From the NCBI RefSeq assembly GCF_014083985.1, contig NZ_CP046907.1, positions 3,882,501-3,946,500 on the forward strand: a DNA stretch of 64,000 nt, written 5' to 3'. The position numbers and the translations under genes were made by a program. Source of the stretch: Streptomyces sp. SCUT-3 (GTDB taxonomy: Bacteria; Actinomycetota; Actinomycetes; Streptomycetales; Streptomycetaceae). The notes beneath the pieces were generated by a model. The model had not been told where the DNA came from. It searched no databases and saw nothing but the letters and a program-made list of their open reading frames with translations. Of this stretch, positions 10,294-17,533 are shown piece after piece (the stretch's first letter is position 1; every line of letters starts with the position of its first letter).

Positions 10294-11676
10294 ATGTCGT
10301 CGACCACCGATGCCCCGGCCCCCGTCCCGGTCAGCGGATGGGGCCGCACCGCACCCACCGCCGCCCGCCTCACCAGTCCCCGGAGCCCCGACGCGGTACT
10401 GCGGGCGGTGGCCGAGGCCGCCGGGCCCGGCGGCCGGCGCGGCGTCATCGCCCGCGGCCTGGGCCGCTCCTACGGCGACGCGGCGCAGAACGCCGGGGGA
10501 ACCGTCGTCGACATGACCGGCCTGGACCGCATCCGCTCGGTCGACGCCGAGAACGGCGTCGTGGTCTGCCAGGCGGGGGTCAGCCTGCACCGGCTGATGC
10601 AGGCGCTGCTGCCCCTGGGCTGGTTCGTGCCCGTCACCCCGGGGACCCGCCACGTCACGGTCGGCGGCGCGATCTGCGCCGACGTCCACGGCAAGAACCA
10701 CCACGCCGACGGCTCCTTCGCCCGCCACGTCCGCTCGTTCGAACTGCTCACCGCGGACGGCACCGTGCGCACCGTCACCCCCGACGGGACCCCCGACCTG
10801 TTCCGGGCCACCGCCGGCGGCATGGGGCTGACCGGCATCGTCCTGGAGGCCACCGTCGAACTGCGCCCGGTGCGGACCTCGATGATGACGGTGGACACCG
10901 AACGGGCCACGGACCTCGACGACCTGATGGCCCGCATGGCCGCCGGCGACCACCTCTACCCGTACTCCGTCGCCTGGATCGACCTGCTGGCCAGGGGGGC
11001 CCGCACCGGCCGCGCCGTACTCACCCGCGGCCACCACGCCGAGCCCGACGCCCTCCCGCGCAGGCTGCGCCGCACCCCCCTGGACTTCCGCCCCGGCACC
11101 CTGCCCGCGGCCCCCCGCCTCGTCCCCGACGGGCTCCTGCGCCCCTCCACCGTCGGACTGTTCAACGAACTGTGGTACCGGCGGGCGCCCCGCGCGCGGT
11201 ACGGCGAGCTGCAGCGGATCCCCGCCTTCTTCCACCCCCTGGACGGCCTCCCGCACTGGAACCGCATCTACGGGCCCAGCGGCTTCGTGCAGTACCAGTT
11301 CGTCGTCGGCCACGGGCAGGAGACGGCGCTGCGGCGGATCGTGGAGTGGATCGGACGGCACGGCTGCCCGGCGTTCCTCGCCGTCCTCAAGCGCTTCGGG
11401 CCGGGCGACCCCGGCTGGCTCTCCTTCCCCATGCCCGGCTGGACCCTGGCGCTGGACCTGCCCGCGACGCTCCCCGGCCTCCCCGGGCTCCTGGACGGAC
11501 TCGACGAGCTCGTCGCCGCCGCCGACGGCCGCGTCTACCTCGCCAAGGACTCCCGGCTGCGCCCCGAACTCCTCGGCCGCATGTACCCGCGGCTGGAGGA
11601 CTTCCGGCGGCTGCGCCGGGAGATCGACCCCCGCGGGGTCTTCACCTCCGACCTCGCCCGACGCCTGTCCCTGTGA
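10294..11676 (+). CDS. dprE1: FAD-dependent decaprenylphosphoryl-ribose 2'-oxidase (DprE1-like)
   Basis: 460 residues (M. tuberculosis DprE1 has 461). FAD-binding features of the vanillyl-alcohol-oxidase fold are present: ARGLGRSYGDAAQN and TPGTRHVTVGGAI, then HGKNHH with His132. GFVQYQFV and YLAKDSR (Lys418) match active-site segments of DprE1. It oxidises the 2'-hydroxyl of lipid-linked ribose; with DprE2 this epimerises ribose to arabinose. The residue aligning with Cys387 of the tuberculosis enzyme, the covalent target of benzothiazinones, is Ala386 in PGWTLALDL. ATG 10294 is chosen for length; another ATG at 10267 would add nine residues, and neither has a ribosome binding site. The dprE2-like gene follows after 100 bases. 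Confidence 0.92.
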   Translation: MSSTTDAPAPVPVSGWGRTAPTAARLTSPRSPDAVLRAVAEAAGPGGRRGVIARGLGRSYGDAAQNAGGTVVDMTGLDRIRSVDAENGVVVCQAGVSLHRLMQALLPLGWFVPVTPGTRHVTVGGAICADVHGKNHHADGSFARHVRSFELLTADGTVRTVTPDGTPDLFRATAGGMGLTGIVLEATVELRPVRTSMMTVDTERATDLDDLMARMAAGDHLYPYSVAWIDLLARGARTGRAVLTRGHHAEPDALPRRLRRTPLDFRPGTLPAAPRLVPDGLLRPSTVGLFNELWYRRAPRARYGELQRIPAFFHPLDGLPHWNRIYGPSGFVQYQFVVGHGQETALRRIVEWIGRHGCPAFLAVLKRFGPGDPGWLSFPMPGWTLALDLPATLPGLPGLLDGLDELVAAADGRVYLAKDSRLRPELLGRMYPRLEDFRRLRREIDPRGVFTSDLARRLSL

Positions 11677-11776
11677 GCCCGCGCCCGGACGGGCCCGGCC
11701 CGCCGGTCACCCCCGTCCGGCGCCCGCCTCCCGTCCGGCGCCCGCCGCCGCTGCCCACCGCGAAGGAAAGAACACC

Positions 11777-12532
11777 ATGAAGGACGCCTTCGGCATCCCG
11801 CAGTCCCTGCTCGTGCTCGGCGGCTCCTCGGAGATCGCACTGGCCGTCGCCCGCCGCCTGGTCGCCCGCCGCACCCGCACCGTGTGGCTGGCGGGGCGGC
11901 CCTCCCCGGCCCTGGAGGCGGGGGCGGAGGGCCTGCGCGCACTGGGCGCCGAGGTGCGCACCGTGCCCTTCGACGCTCTGGAGACCGCGACCCACGAGGA
12001 GGTGCTGGGCAAGGTCTTCGCCGAGGGTGACGTCGACATGGTGCTGCTGGCCTTCGGAGTGCTGGGCGACCAGCGGCGCGCCGAGCGGGAGCCGGCCTCC
12101 GCCGTGCACACCGCGCAGGTCAACTACACCGGCGCCGTCTCCGCCGGACTGGTCTGCGGCGCGGCCATGCGGCGGCAGGGCCACGGCTCGATCGTCGTGC
12201 TCTCCTCGGTGGCGGGCGAGCGGGCCCGCCGCTCCAACTTCGTCTACGGATCCACCAAGGCCGGCCTGGACGCCTTCGCGCAAGGACTGGGCGACGCCCT
12301 GCACGGCCACGGCGTGCACGTCATGGCGGTGCGCCCCGGCTTCGTGCGCACCCGGATGACCGAGGGCCTGTCCCCGGCCCCGATGGCAGTCGGCCCCGAG
12401 GCGGTGGCCGAGGCCGTCGAGGAGGGGCTGCGCCGCCGCGCCGCGACCGTGTGGGTGCCCGCCCGGATGCGGTGGGCCATGGCGGTGCTGCGGCACCTGC
12501 CCCGCGCCGTCTTCCGCCGCCTCCCCGTCTGA
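11777..12532 (+). CDS. dprE2: Decaprenylphosphoryl-2-keto-ribose reductase, SDR family (DprE2-like)
   Basis: 251 residues, short-chain dehydrogenase fold. The nucleotide-binding motif is LGGSSEIA (residues 14-21), and the catalytic set is Ser143/Ser144 (VLSSVAG), Tyr157 and Lys161 (YGSTK). GGSSEIA in place of the common TGxxxGIG is typical of DprE2. It would reduce the keto intermediate made by the upstream oxidase to decaprenylphosphoryl-arabinose with NAD(P)H. GAAGGAAAG lies a few bases before ATG 11777. The C-terminus is basic and amphipathic, suggesting membrane contact. Same operon direction as the oxidase gene and the membrane protein gene that begins about 14 bases downstream. Confidence 0.9.
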   Translation: MKDAFGIPQSLLVLGGSSEIALAVARRLVARRTRTVWLAGRPSPALEAGAEGLRALGAEVRTVPFDALETATHEEVLGKVFAEGDVDMVLLAFGVLGDQRRAEREPASAVHTAQVNYTGAVSAGLVCGAAMRRQGHGSIVVLSSVAGERARRSNFVYGSTKAGLDAFAQGLGDALHGHGVHVMAVRPGFVRTRMTEGLSPAPMAVGPEAVAEAVEEGLRRRAATVWVPARMRWAMAVLRHLPRAVFRRLPV

Positions 12533-12540
12533 CCGGGCGG

Positions 12541-12576
12541 ACGGCGATGCGTATGCGGACGGCGATGCGTATGCGG
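12541..12576 (+). repeat. 18-bp tandem duplication at the start of the membrane protein gene
   Basis: An 18-bp unit (ACGGCGATGCGTATGCGG) occurs twice in a row, 12541-12558 and 12559-12576. Each copy supplies two in-frame ATG codons, so the downstream gene has four possible starts (12547, 12553, 12565, 12571) encoding MRMRTA repeats. Confidence 0.8.
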
Positions 12577-14189
12577 ACGCGTGAAGCGGCGCGGGTGCTG
12601 GGAGCGGTGCGGGAGGGGGGCCGGGAACGGGAGGGGGGCCGGGGACGGCCGGGACCGGCGGGGTTCCCGCGGGGTGCCGCGCGCCGGACGGCCGCCTGGT
12701 CGCTGCTGCTGGCCGTCGTCTGCGCACTGTGCCAGCTGCCGACCTGGATCGGCCGGGAGTCGCCGGACACCAGGAGCTACCTCTCCTACTCGCTGCGGGT
12801 GCTCGGCGACAGCCGGGAGGAGGCCACGGCCCGCACCGTCGACTACTACTGCCACAGCCGGGCCGTCGCCTCCACCCGGCCGCGCGCGGCCGACCCCAGG
12901 GGGCTGGGCCGTTCCAGCGGCTACCTCCGCGAACGCACCTCCTGCGAGCGCGACCTGGCGGCCCGGGTGAAGCGGCGCACCGCCGAGGGCAACACCGCGG
13001 GGATGGTCGCGCCGTTCACCGGCAGCCGGTTCGCCGCCATCTTCGAGGCCCGCCCCGGCTACCCCTACGTCCTCGCCCCCTTCATCGCCTGCTTCGGGGT
13101 GGTGGGGGGCTGTGGGCGGCCTCGGTGGTCCTGACGGTGCTCGGCGGGGTGGTGGTGCTGCTGGTCCTGCGCGCCGCGGGCGCCCCGGCCCCGGTCGCGC
13201 TGGTCGGCCAGGGCCTGTACTACGCGCTGCCGTCGGTCCTGGAGACCATGCGGCCCATGGCCGAGGGCGCGACGCTGCTGTGCACCGGCCTGGTCCTGCT
13301 CGGCTGCGTCCGGGCACTGCGGGGACGGGCGCGGTCGGGGGCCGCCCTGGTGGCGGCCGCCCTGGCAGCCCAGTTCTGGGTGAAGTACTCCCAGGGGCTG
13401 CTCCTGGCCGGCTGCCTGGCCGCCGCGTACGCGGTGCTCGTGGCCCGCGCGGCCCTGCGGGACCGGGCCGCCGTACGCGACCGGGCCGTACGTGACCGGG
13501 CCGTACGTGACCGGGCCGTTCGGGACCGGGCCGTAGGGGAACGGGGGCGGGAGCGCGGGCCGGGGCGCCGCCGTGCGCCCGAGGGCGCGGGCATGCTCGC
13601 CGTCCTCCTCGTCCTGGCGGCGGCGACGGCGGCGGGCCCGCACCTGCTGGGGTGGCCCGGCAGCTCGGAGAGCATGCAGGAACTGCTGACCGACCACTTC
13701 AACAAGCCGGACGTCACCGATCCCTGGCCGCTGTTCGTCGAACTGTCCCTGCACTTCTGGGCGGACTGGCTGCGCCGGGGGCTGATGGCCCCCCTGATGC
13801 TCTTCGCCCTCGGCGTGTCGGCCTGGGCGGTGCTGCGGTACGACCGCCGCATCGGGACGGTCGTGATCGCCGCGGCGCTGGCCGGGGTCCTCAACCAGGC
13901 CGGGCACCCCGACATCGTCATCGGCCCCCGGCTGATCGTCCTGGTGTGGTTCCTGCCGCTGATCGGCCTGCCGCTGCTGCTCCAGCTCCTGCTCGACGGC
14001 CGTGTCCCCGGCTTCCGCCCCGCGCCGCCGCCCGTGCCGCCGGCCGCCCCGGCCCTGCCGGACGGCGGTGACGGCGCGGAGCCGTCCGCCGAGCCCGCCG
14101 CGGGCGCCGGGAGCCGGGGCCGGCCCGAGGGCGGTCCCGGCCGCGGTGCCCCCGCTCCGGCCCCCGCCCTCCGGCGCCCGGCGGCCTGA
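12547..14189 (+). pseudogene. Polytopic membrane protein, possible GT-C glycosyltransferase, frameshifted
   Basis: Two reading frames together encode one membrane protein of about 547 residues. Frame 1 (to TGA 13132-13134) gives a first membrane segment, SPDTRSYLSYSLRVLGDS, a long cysteine-containing extracytoplasmic loop, then AIFEARPGYPYVLAPFIACFG. From about 13104 the protein continues in frame 3 (GGLWAASVVLTVLGG...) to 14189 with several more membrane segments and a proline-rich tail. One extra G in the 6-G run at 13104-13109 would join them. The acidic residue after the first helix and the topology suggest a GT-C glycosyltransferase, the class that uses decaprenylphosphoryl-arabinose in mycobacteria; its place after dprE2 makes an arabinosyltransferase plausible. 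No motif proves this. The break may be real or a sequencing error. Four ATG codons compete as start, none with a good ribosome binding site. Confidence 0.6.
13465..13540 (+). repeat. 15-bp tandem repeats encoding (RDRAV)n
   Basis: About five copies of a 15-bp unit close to GACCGGGCCGTACGT encode repeated RDRAV pentapeptides in a charged cytosolic loop of the membrane protein. The nearly identical copies suggest recent slippage. Confidence 0.75.
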
Positions 14190-14273
14190 CCGGCGGCGTG
14201 GAGAGAGGGGAGGGGCGGGGAGACCGGGGCACTGCGACGGGCGGGCCGGGCCGCTCCGGGTGCGGACGTGCGG

Positions 14274-15764
14274 TCACCCGGGCGTCGCTGCCCCGACCCC
14301 GGGACCTGCCGCCCGCTCGGGGGGACCGCTCTCCTCCGGGTCCCGGGAGCGGGGGCCGGGAGGGGCGGCACCGGGAGGGCCGGTTGTGGGGGTGTCGGCC
14401 GTGGGGATGTCGGCCGCGGGGGCTTTCCCGGCCCGGGCGGCTTCCCGCTGCCGGTCAGCCTCCCGCCACTCGGGGCGCAGGCCGGTCAGGGTGGTGGTGA
14501 GGAAGTACAGCGCGCCGGCCGTCACGAGCACGGGGCCGATGCCGACCGCGGCCACCGCGGCACCGCCGGCCAGGCCGCCGAGGGGGATGCCGGCCCAGGA
14601 CAGGGAGTCGCCCAGCGCCCCCACCCGGCCCAGCAGTCGCCGCGGTACCCGTTCGAAGAGCACCGCGCCCAGGATCGGGTTGAGGAACCCGGCCCCGAAG
14701 CCGCCGACGGCGAAGACCGCCAGTACCGCCCACATCGGCGCGTCCAGGGCCAGGGCCAGGAACCTCGGGGCGCCCGCGAGGAGGAAGCCGGTGAAGAGCA
14801 CCGTCCGGCGCCGCAGCCGGTGGGCCACCGCCGTCGCTATCAGGCTCCCGCCGACCGCCGCCGTGCCCCACACGCTCCCGACCAGGCCGATCGCGGCCGG
14901 CCCTCCGCCGTACTCCTTCGCCCACACCGGCACGAGGACGGTCTGGAACGCCGCGTCCAGCAGGTTGGTGACGGAGATCATGGCGATCACGGTGAGCAGC
15001 AGCCGGTCGCGCTTCAGGAAGGCGAACCCCTCGCCGAGGCGGCGCCAGTAGCCGGGTTCCTTCCCGTCCGCGGGCGCGCCCTCCTGCCCCTGGTCCGCCG
15101 CGCCGCCGTGCCCGGTGCCGTGCCCGCTGCCGTGCCCGGTACCCCGGGGCAGGAACAGTGCGATGATCACCGATCCCAGGGCGAAGGACACGGCGTTGAC
15201 GACCAGGCCGGCCATCGGTCCGGTCAGCGCCACCAGCGTGCCGCCGGCGGCCGGGCCCGCGGTGGAGGCGAGCCGTTCGGCCACCCCGGACATGCCGGTG
15301 GCCCGCTCCAGCGGCACCCGGCCGTGTTCGGCGGCCTCCGGGACCATCACCTCCTTGGCCAGGTCACCGGGGCCTCGCACCGCCCCGACCACCGCCACCA
15401 GGGCCAGCAGCAGCGGGAAGGTGAGCAGGTCGAGGGCGTGGAGCAGGGGGACCAGGCCGACCGCGGCCGCGCTGACCGAGTCGGTGGTCCAGGAGACGGT
15501 CCGCGGGCCGGTGCGGTCGATCAGGGGACCCGCGAACGCCTTGACCAGCACGTAGGGGGCCATCTCGCAGAAGGCGACCAGTCCGGTGCGGGTGGCGCTG
15601 CCGGTGGTGACGAGCACGAACCACGGCAGCGCGACGGCCGATATGCGGGTGCCGGTCAGCGACACCGCCATGGCCGTGAGCACCCCGGCCAGCGGCCGTA
15701 AACTCCGCGGGCCGGACGCGTCGGTGCCCGGAGGGCGGTTCGTCTCGGGGGAGCGCACGCTCAT
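14274..15764 (-). CDS. MFS transporter, putative drug or metabolite exporter
   Basis: 496 residues with about 12 membrane segments. The N-terminus (LAGVLTAMAVSLTGTRISAVALPWFVLVTTGSA) and FLNPILGAVLFERVPRRLLGRVGAL resemble the MFS_3/enterobactin-exporter-type group. A glycine- and histidine-rich linker (GTGHGSGHGTGHGG) sits in the central cytosolic loop, and the C-terminus is a long low-complexity tail. ATG 15764 overlaps the stop of the upstream regulator gene (ATGA), so the two are cotranslated and the regulator most likely controls this transporter. Substrate unknown. Confidence 0.85.
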   Translation of the reverse strand: MSVRSPETNRPPGTDASGPRSLRPLAGVLTAMAVSLTGTRISAVALPWFVLVTTGSATRTGLVAFCEMAPYVLVKAFAGPLIDRTGPRTVSWTTDSVSAAAVGLVPLLHALDLLTFPLLLALVAVVGAVRGPGDLAKEVMVPEAAEHGRVPLERATGMSGVAERLASTAGPAAGGTLVALTGPMAGLVVNAVSFALGSVIIALFLPRGTGHGSGHGTGHGGAADQGQEGAPADGKEPGYWRRLGEGFAFLKRDRLLLTVIAMISVTNLLDAAFQTVLVPVWAKEYGGGPAAIGLVGSVWGTAAVGGSLIATAVAHRLRRRTVLFTGFLLAGAPRFLALALDAPMWAVLAVFAVGGFGAGFLNPILGAVLFERVPRRLLGRVGALGDSLSWAGIPLGGLAGGAAVAAVGIGPVLVTAGALYFLTTTLTGLRPEWREADRQREAARAGKAPAADIPTADTPTTGPPGAAPPGPRSRDPEESGPPERAAGPGVGAATPG

Positions 15765-16411
15765 GCCTCCCCCTCCGGTCCGTTCCCGTCCCCGCTTCCG
15801 GGGCCGGTTCCGTCCCCGGCGGCGGGAATGCCCGGTTCGGGGAGGACGAGGGTGATCAGGGAGACCCGTTCGGAGCCCTCCGGGGCGCCGGCCGCCTCTT
15901 CCGGGGTGTCCCGGCGGTAGCGGCCGACGACCGCCCGCAGTTCGTCCCGCAGCCGCTCGGTCTCCTGCGGGGTGAGCCGCAGGGGGACGTCGCTCATGTC
16001 GGAGGCCTCCTGCCAGGCGCGCGGCAGGCTCGGGTACTCGTTCAGCACCTGCTGGGTGCGCTGTGCGTACACGGCCGCGACGGACTGCAGGTAGGCCGTC
16101 GTCGCCTCGGGTTCGTGCTCGGCCATCTCCGCGTGGGCGACCCAGGTCGACCGGTGCACCGCGCGCCACCAGCGCTCCCGGGCGTTGCCCCGTCCGGCGT
16201 CCTCCTCGACGAAGCCGGCGGCGGCGAGCTGCCGCAGGTGGTAGCTGGTCGCGCCGGAGGTCAGGCCCGTCCGGTCGGCCAGCCGGGTGGCCGTCGAGGG
16301 GCCGTGGGTGCGCAGCAGGCCGACCAGTTGCACCCGCACCGGGTGGGCCAGGGCGCGCAGCCCCTTGGCGTCCAGGACCACGTCCTTGACGGGGTCGGGG
16401 CGAACTGCCAC
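15761..16411 (-). CDS. ArsR/HTH_20-type winged-helix transcriptional regulator
   Basis: About 216 residues from a GTG at 16411 (VAVRPDPVKDVVLDAKGLRALAHPVRVQLVGLL). The winged helix spans roughly residues 8-85, with the recognition region in STATRLADRTGLTSGATSYHLRQLAAAGFVEED. The C-terminal half is helical and may dimerise or sense a ligand; no metal-binding Cys pair is seen, so a metal sensor is unlikely. It ends with an ATGA overlap into the MFS transporter gene. The double dyad 16471-16515 lies just upstream and is the probable autoregulatory operator. The start is uncertain: the frame stays open for another 26 codons to 16489, into the operator. Confidence 0.8.
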   Translation of the reverse strand: MAVRPDPVKDVVLDAKGLRALAHPVRVQLVGLLRTHGPSTATRLADRTGLTSGATSYHLRQLAAAGFVEEDAGRGNARERWWRAVHRSTWVAHAEMAEHEPEATTAYLQSVAAVYAQRTQQVLNEYPSLPRAWQEASDMSDVPLRLTPQETERLRDELRAVVGRYRRDTPEEAAGAPEGSERVSLITLVLPEPGIPAAGDGTGPGSGDGNGPEGEA

Positions 16412-16470
16412 GGGCTGTCCGCGCGTTCGCGTGCGTGTTCGTCCTCGGTGTCCATGCCGACACGCTAGAC

Positions 16471-16515
16471 TGCAAAGAGTTCTTTGCAAAGAGGTTTTGC
16501 AAAGAACTCTTTGCG
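16471..16515. promoter_or_regulatory. Double dyad operator for the ArsR-like regulator
   Basis: Two 18-bp elements, TGCAAAGAGTTCTTTGCA (16471-16488) and TGCAAAGAACTCTTTGCG (16498-16515), are each near-palindromic and are reverse complements of each other in 17 of 18 positions, spaced by 9 bases. They lie in the 5' region of the regulator-MFS operon. This is what two dimer sites of a winged-helix repressor look like. A terminator for the upstream permease gene is a second possibility, but the internal symmetry of each half argues for an operator. Confidence 0.7.
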
Positions 16516-16597
16516 GTCTTCGGGGGAGGGCCGGAAACGCGGGAGGGGGAGGCCCGCCGTCCGGCGGACCTCCCCCTCCCGCGGTCGCGGGCCCCGG

Positions 16598-17533
16598 CTA
16601 CTTCACCGCGCCGGCCATCACCCCGGTGACGAACTGGCGCTGGAAGGCGAAGAACACGATCAGCGGGATCACCATCGACACGAACGCGCCCGGCGCGAGC
16701 ACGTCGATGTTGGCGCCGAACTGCCGCACCTGCTGCTGCAGGGCGACGGTGACCGGCGCCGACCCGCTGTCGGCGAAGATCAGCGCCACCAGCATGTCGT
16801 TCCACACCCACAGGAACTGGAAGATGCCCAGCGAGGCGATCGCCGGGCCGCCCAGCGGCATCACCACGGTGGCGAAGAGCCGGATCTCGCCCGCCCCGTC
16901 CAGCCGGGCCGCCTCCAGCAGCTCCCGCGGGATCTCCGCGAAGAAGTTCCGCAGCAGGAAGACGGCGAACGGCAGGCCGAAGGCGACGTGGAAGGCGACC
17001 ACCCCGGAGATGTCGCCGAAGACGCCGATGCCCCCGAAGAGCTTGGCCACCGGGACCAGCGCCACCTGGATCGGCACGACCAGCAGGCCCACCACCACCA
17101 GGAACAGCCAGTCCCGGCCGGGGAACTCCATCCAGGCGAACGCGTAGCCGGCCAGCGCGCCGATCACCACCACCAGCACGGTGGACGGCACGGCGATCAG
17201 CACGGTGTTCAGCAGCGAGCCGGTCACCGCGTCGTTCGCCATCAGCTCGGCGTAGTTGGACACGGTCAGCTGCGCCGGCTCGGTGAAGACCTCCCACCAG
17301 CCGCTCGAGGCGATGTCGGTGGAGTCCCGCAGCGAGGACAGCAGCAGGCCGACGGTCGGCATCAGCCAGAACAGCGCGACCACCAGCAGCACCGCGCGCA
17401 CTGCGGCCCCGCCCAGCCCGGCGGCGATCCGGGAGGCGGCCCGCGGGGCCGCACCCGCGGCGGCCCGGCCGGCGGTCCCGGGGGCGGCCGGCGGGCGCCC
17501 CGCGCCCCCGTCGGTCTTCTCCGCGGTGGTCAT
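16598..17533 (-). CDS. Sugar ABC transporter permease (MalG type)
   Basis: 311 residues, six membrane segments. The EAA loop reads EIPRELLEAARLDGAGEIRLFATVVMPL, the contact with the ATPase. The C-terminus QRQFVTGVMAGAVK is typical of MalG-like permeases. ATG 17533 overlaps the stop of the partner permease gene (ATGA). No ATPase gene is in this operon; Streptomyces sugar importers of this class generally share the MsiK ATPase encoded elsewhere. Substrate cannot be told; binding protein and permease types suggest an oligosaccharide. Confidence 0.92.
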   Translation of the reverse strand: MTTAEKTDGGAGRPPAAPGTAGRAAAGAAPRAASRIAAGLGGAAVRAVLLVVALFWLMPTVGLLLSSLRDSTDIASSGWWEVFTEPAQLTVSNYAELMANDAVTGSLLNTVLIAVPSTVLVVVIGALAGYAFAWMEFPGRDWLFLVVVGLLVVPIQVALVPVAKLFGGIGVFGDISGVVAFHVAFGLPFAVFLLRNFFAEIPRELLEAARLDGAGEIRLFATVVMPLGGPAIASLGIFQFLWVWNDMLVALIFADSGSAPVTVALQQQVRQFGANIDVLAPGAFVSMVIPLIVFFAFQRQFVTGVMAGAVK

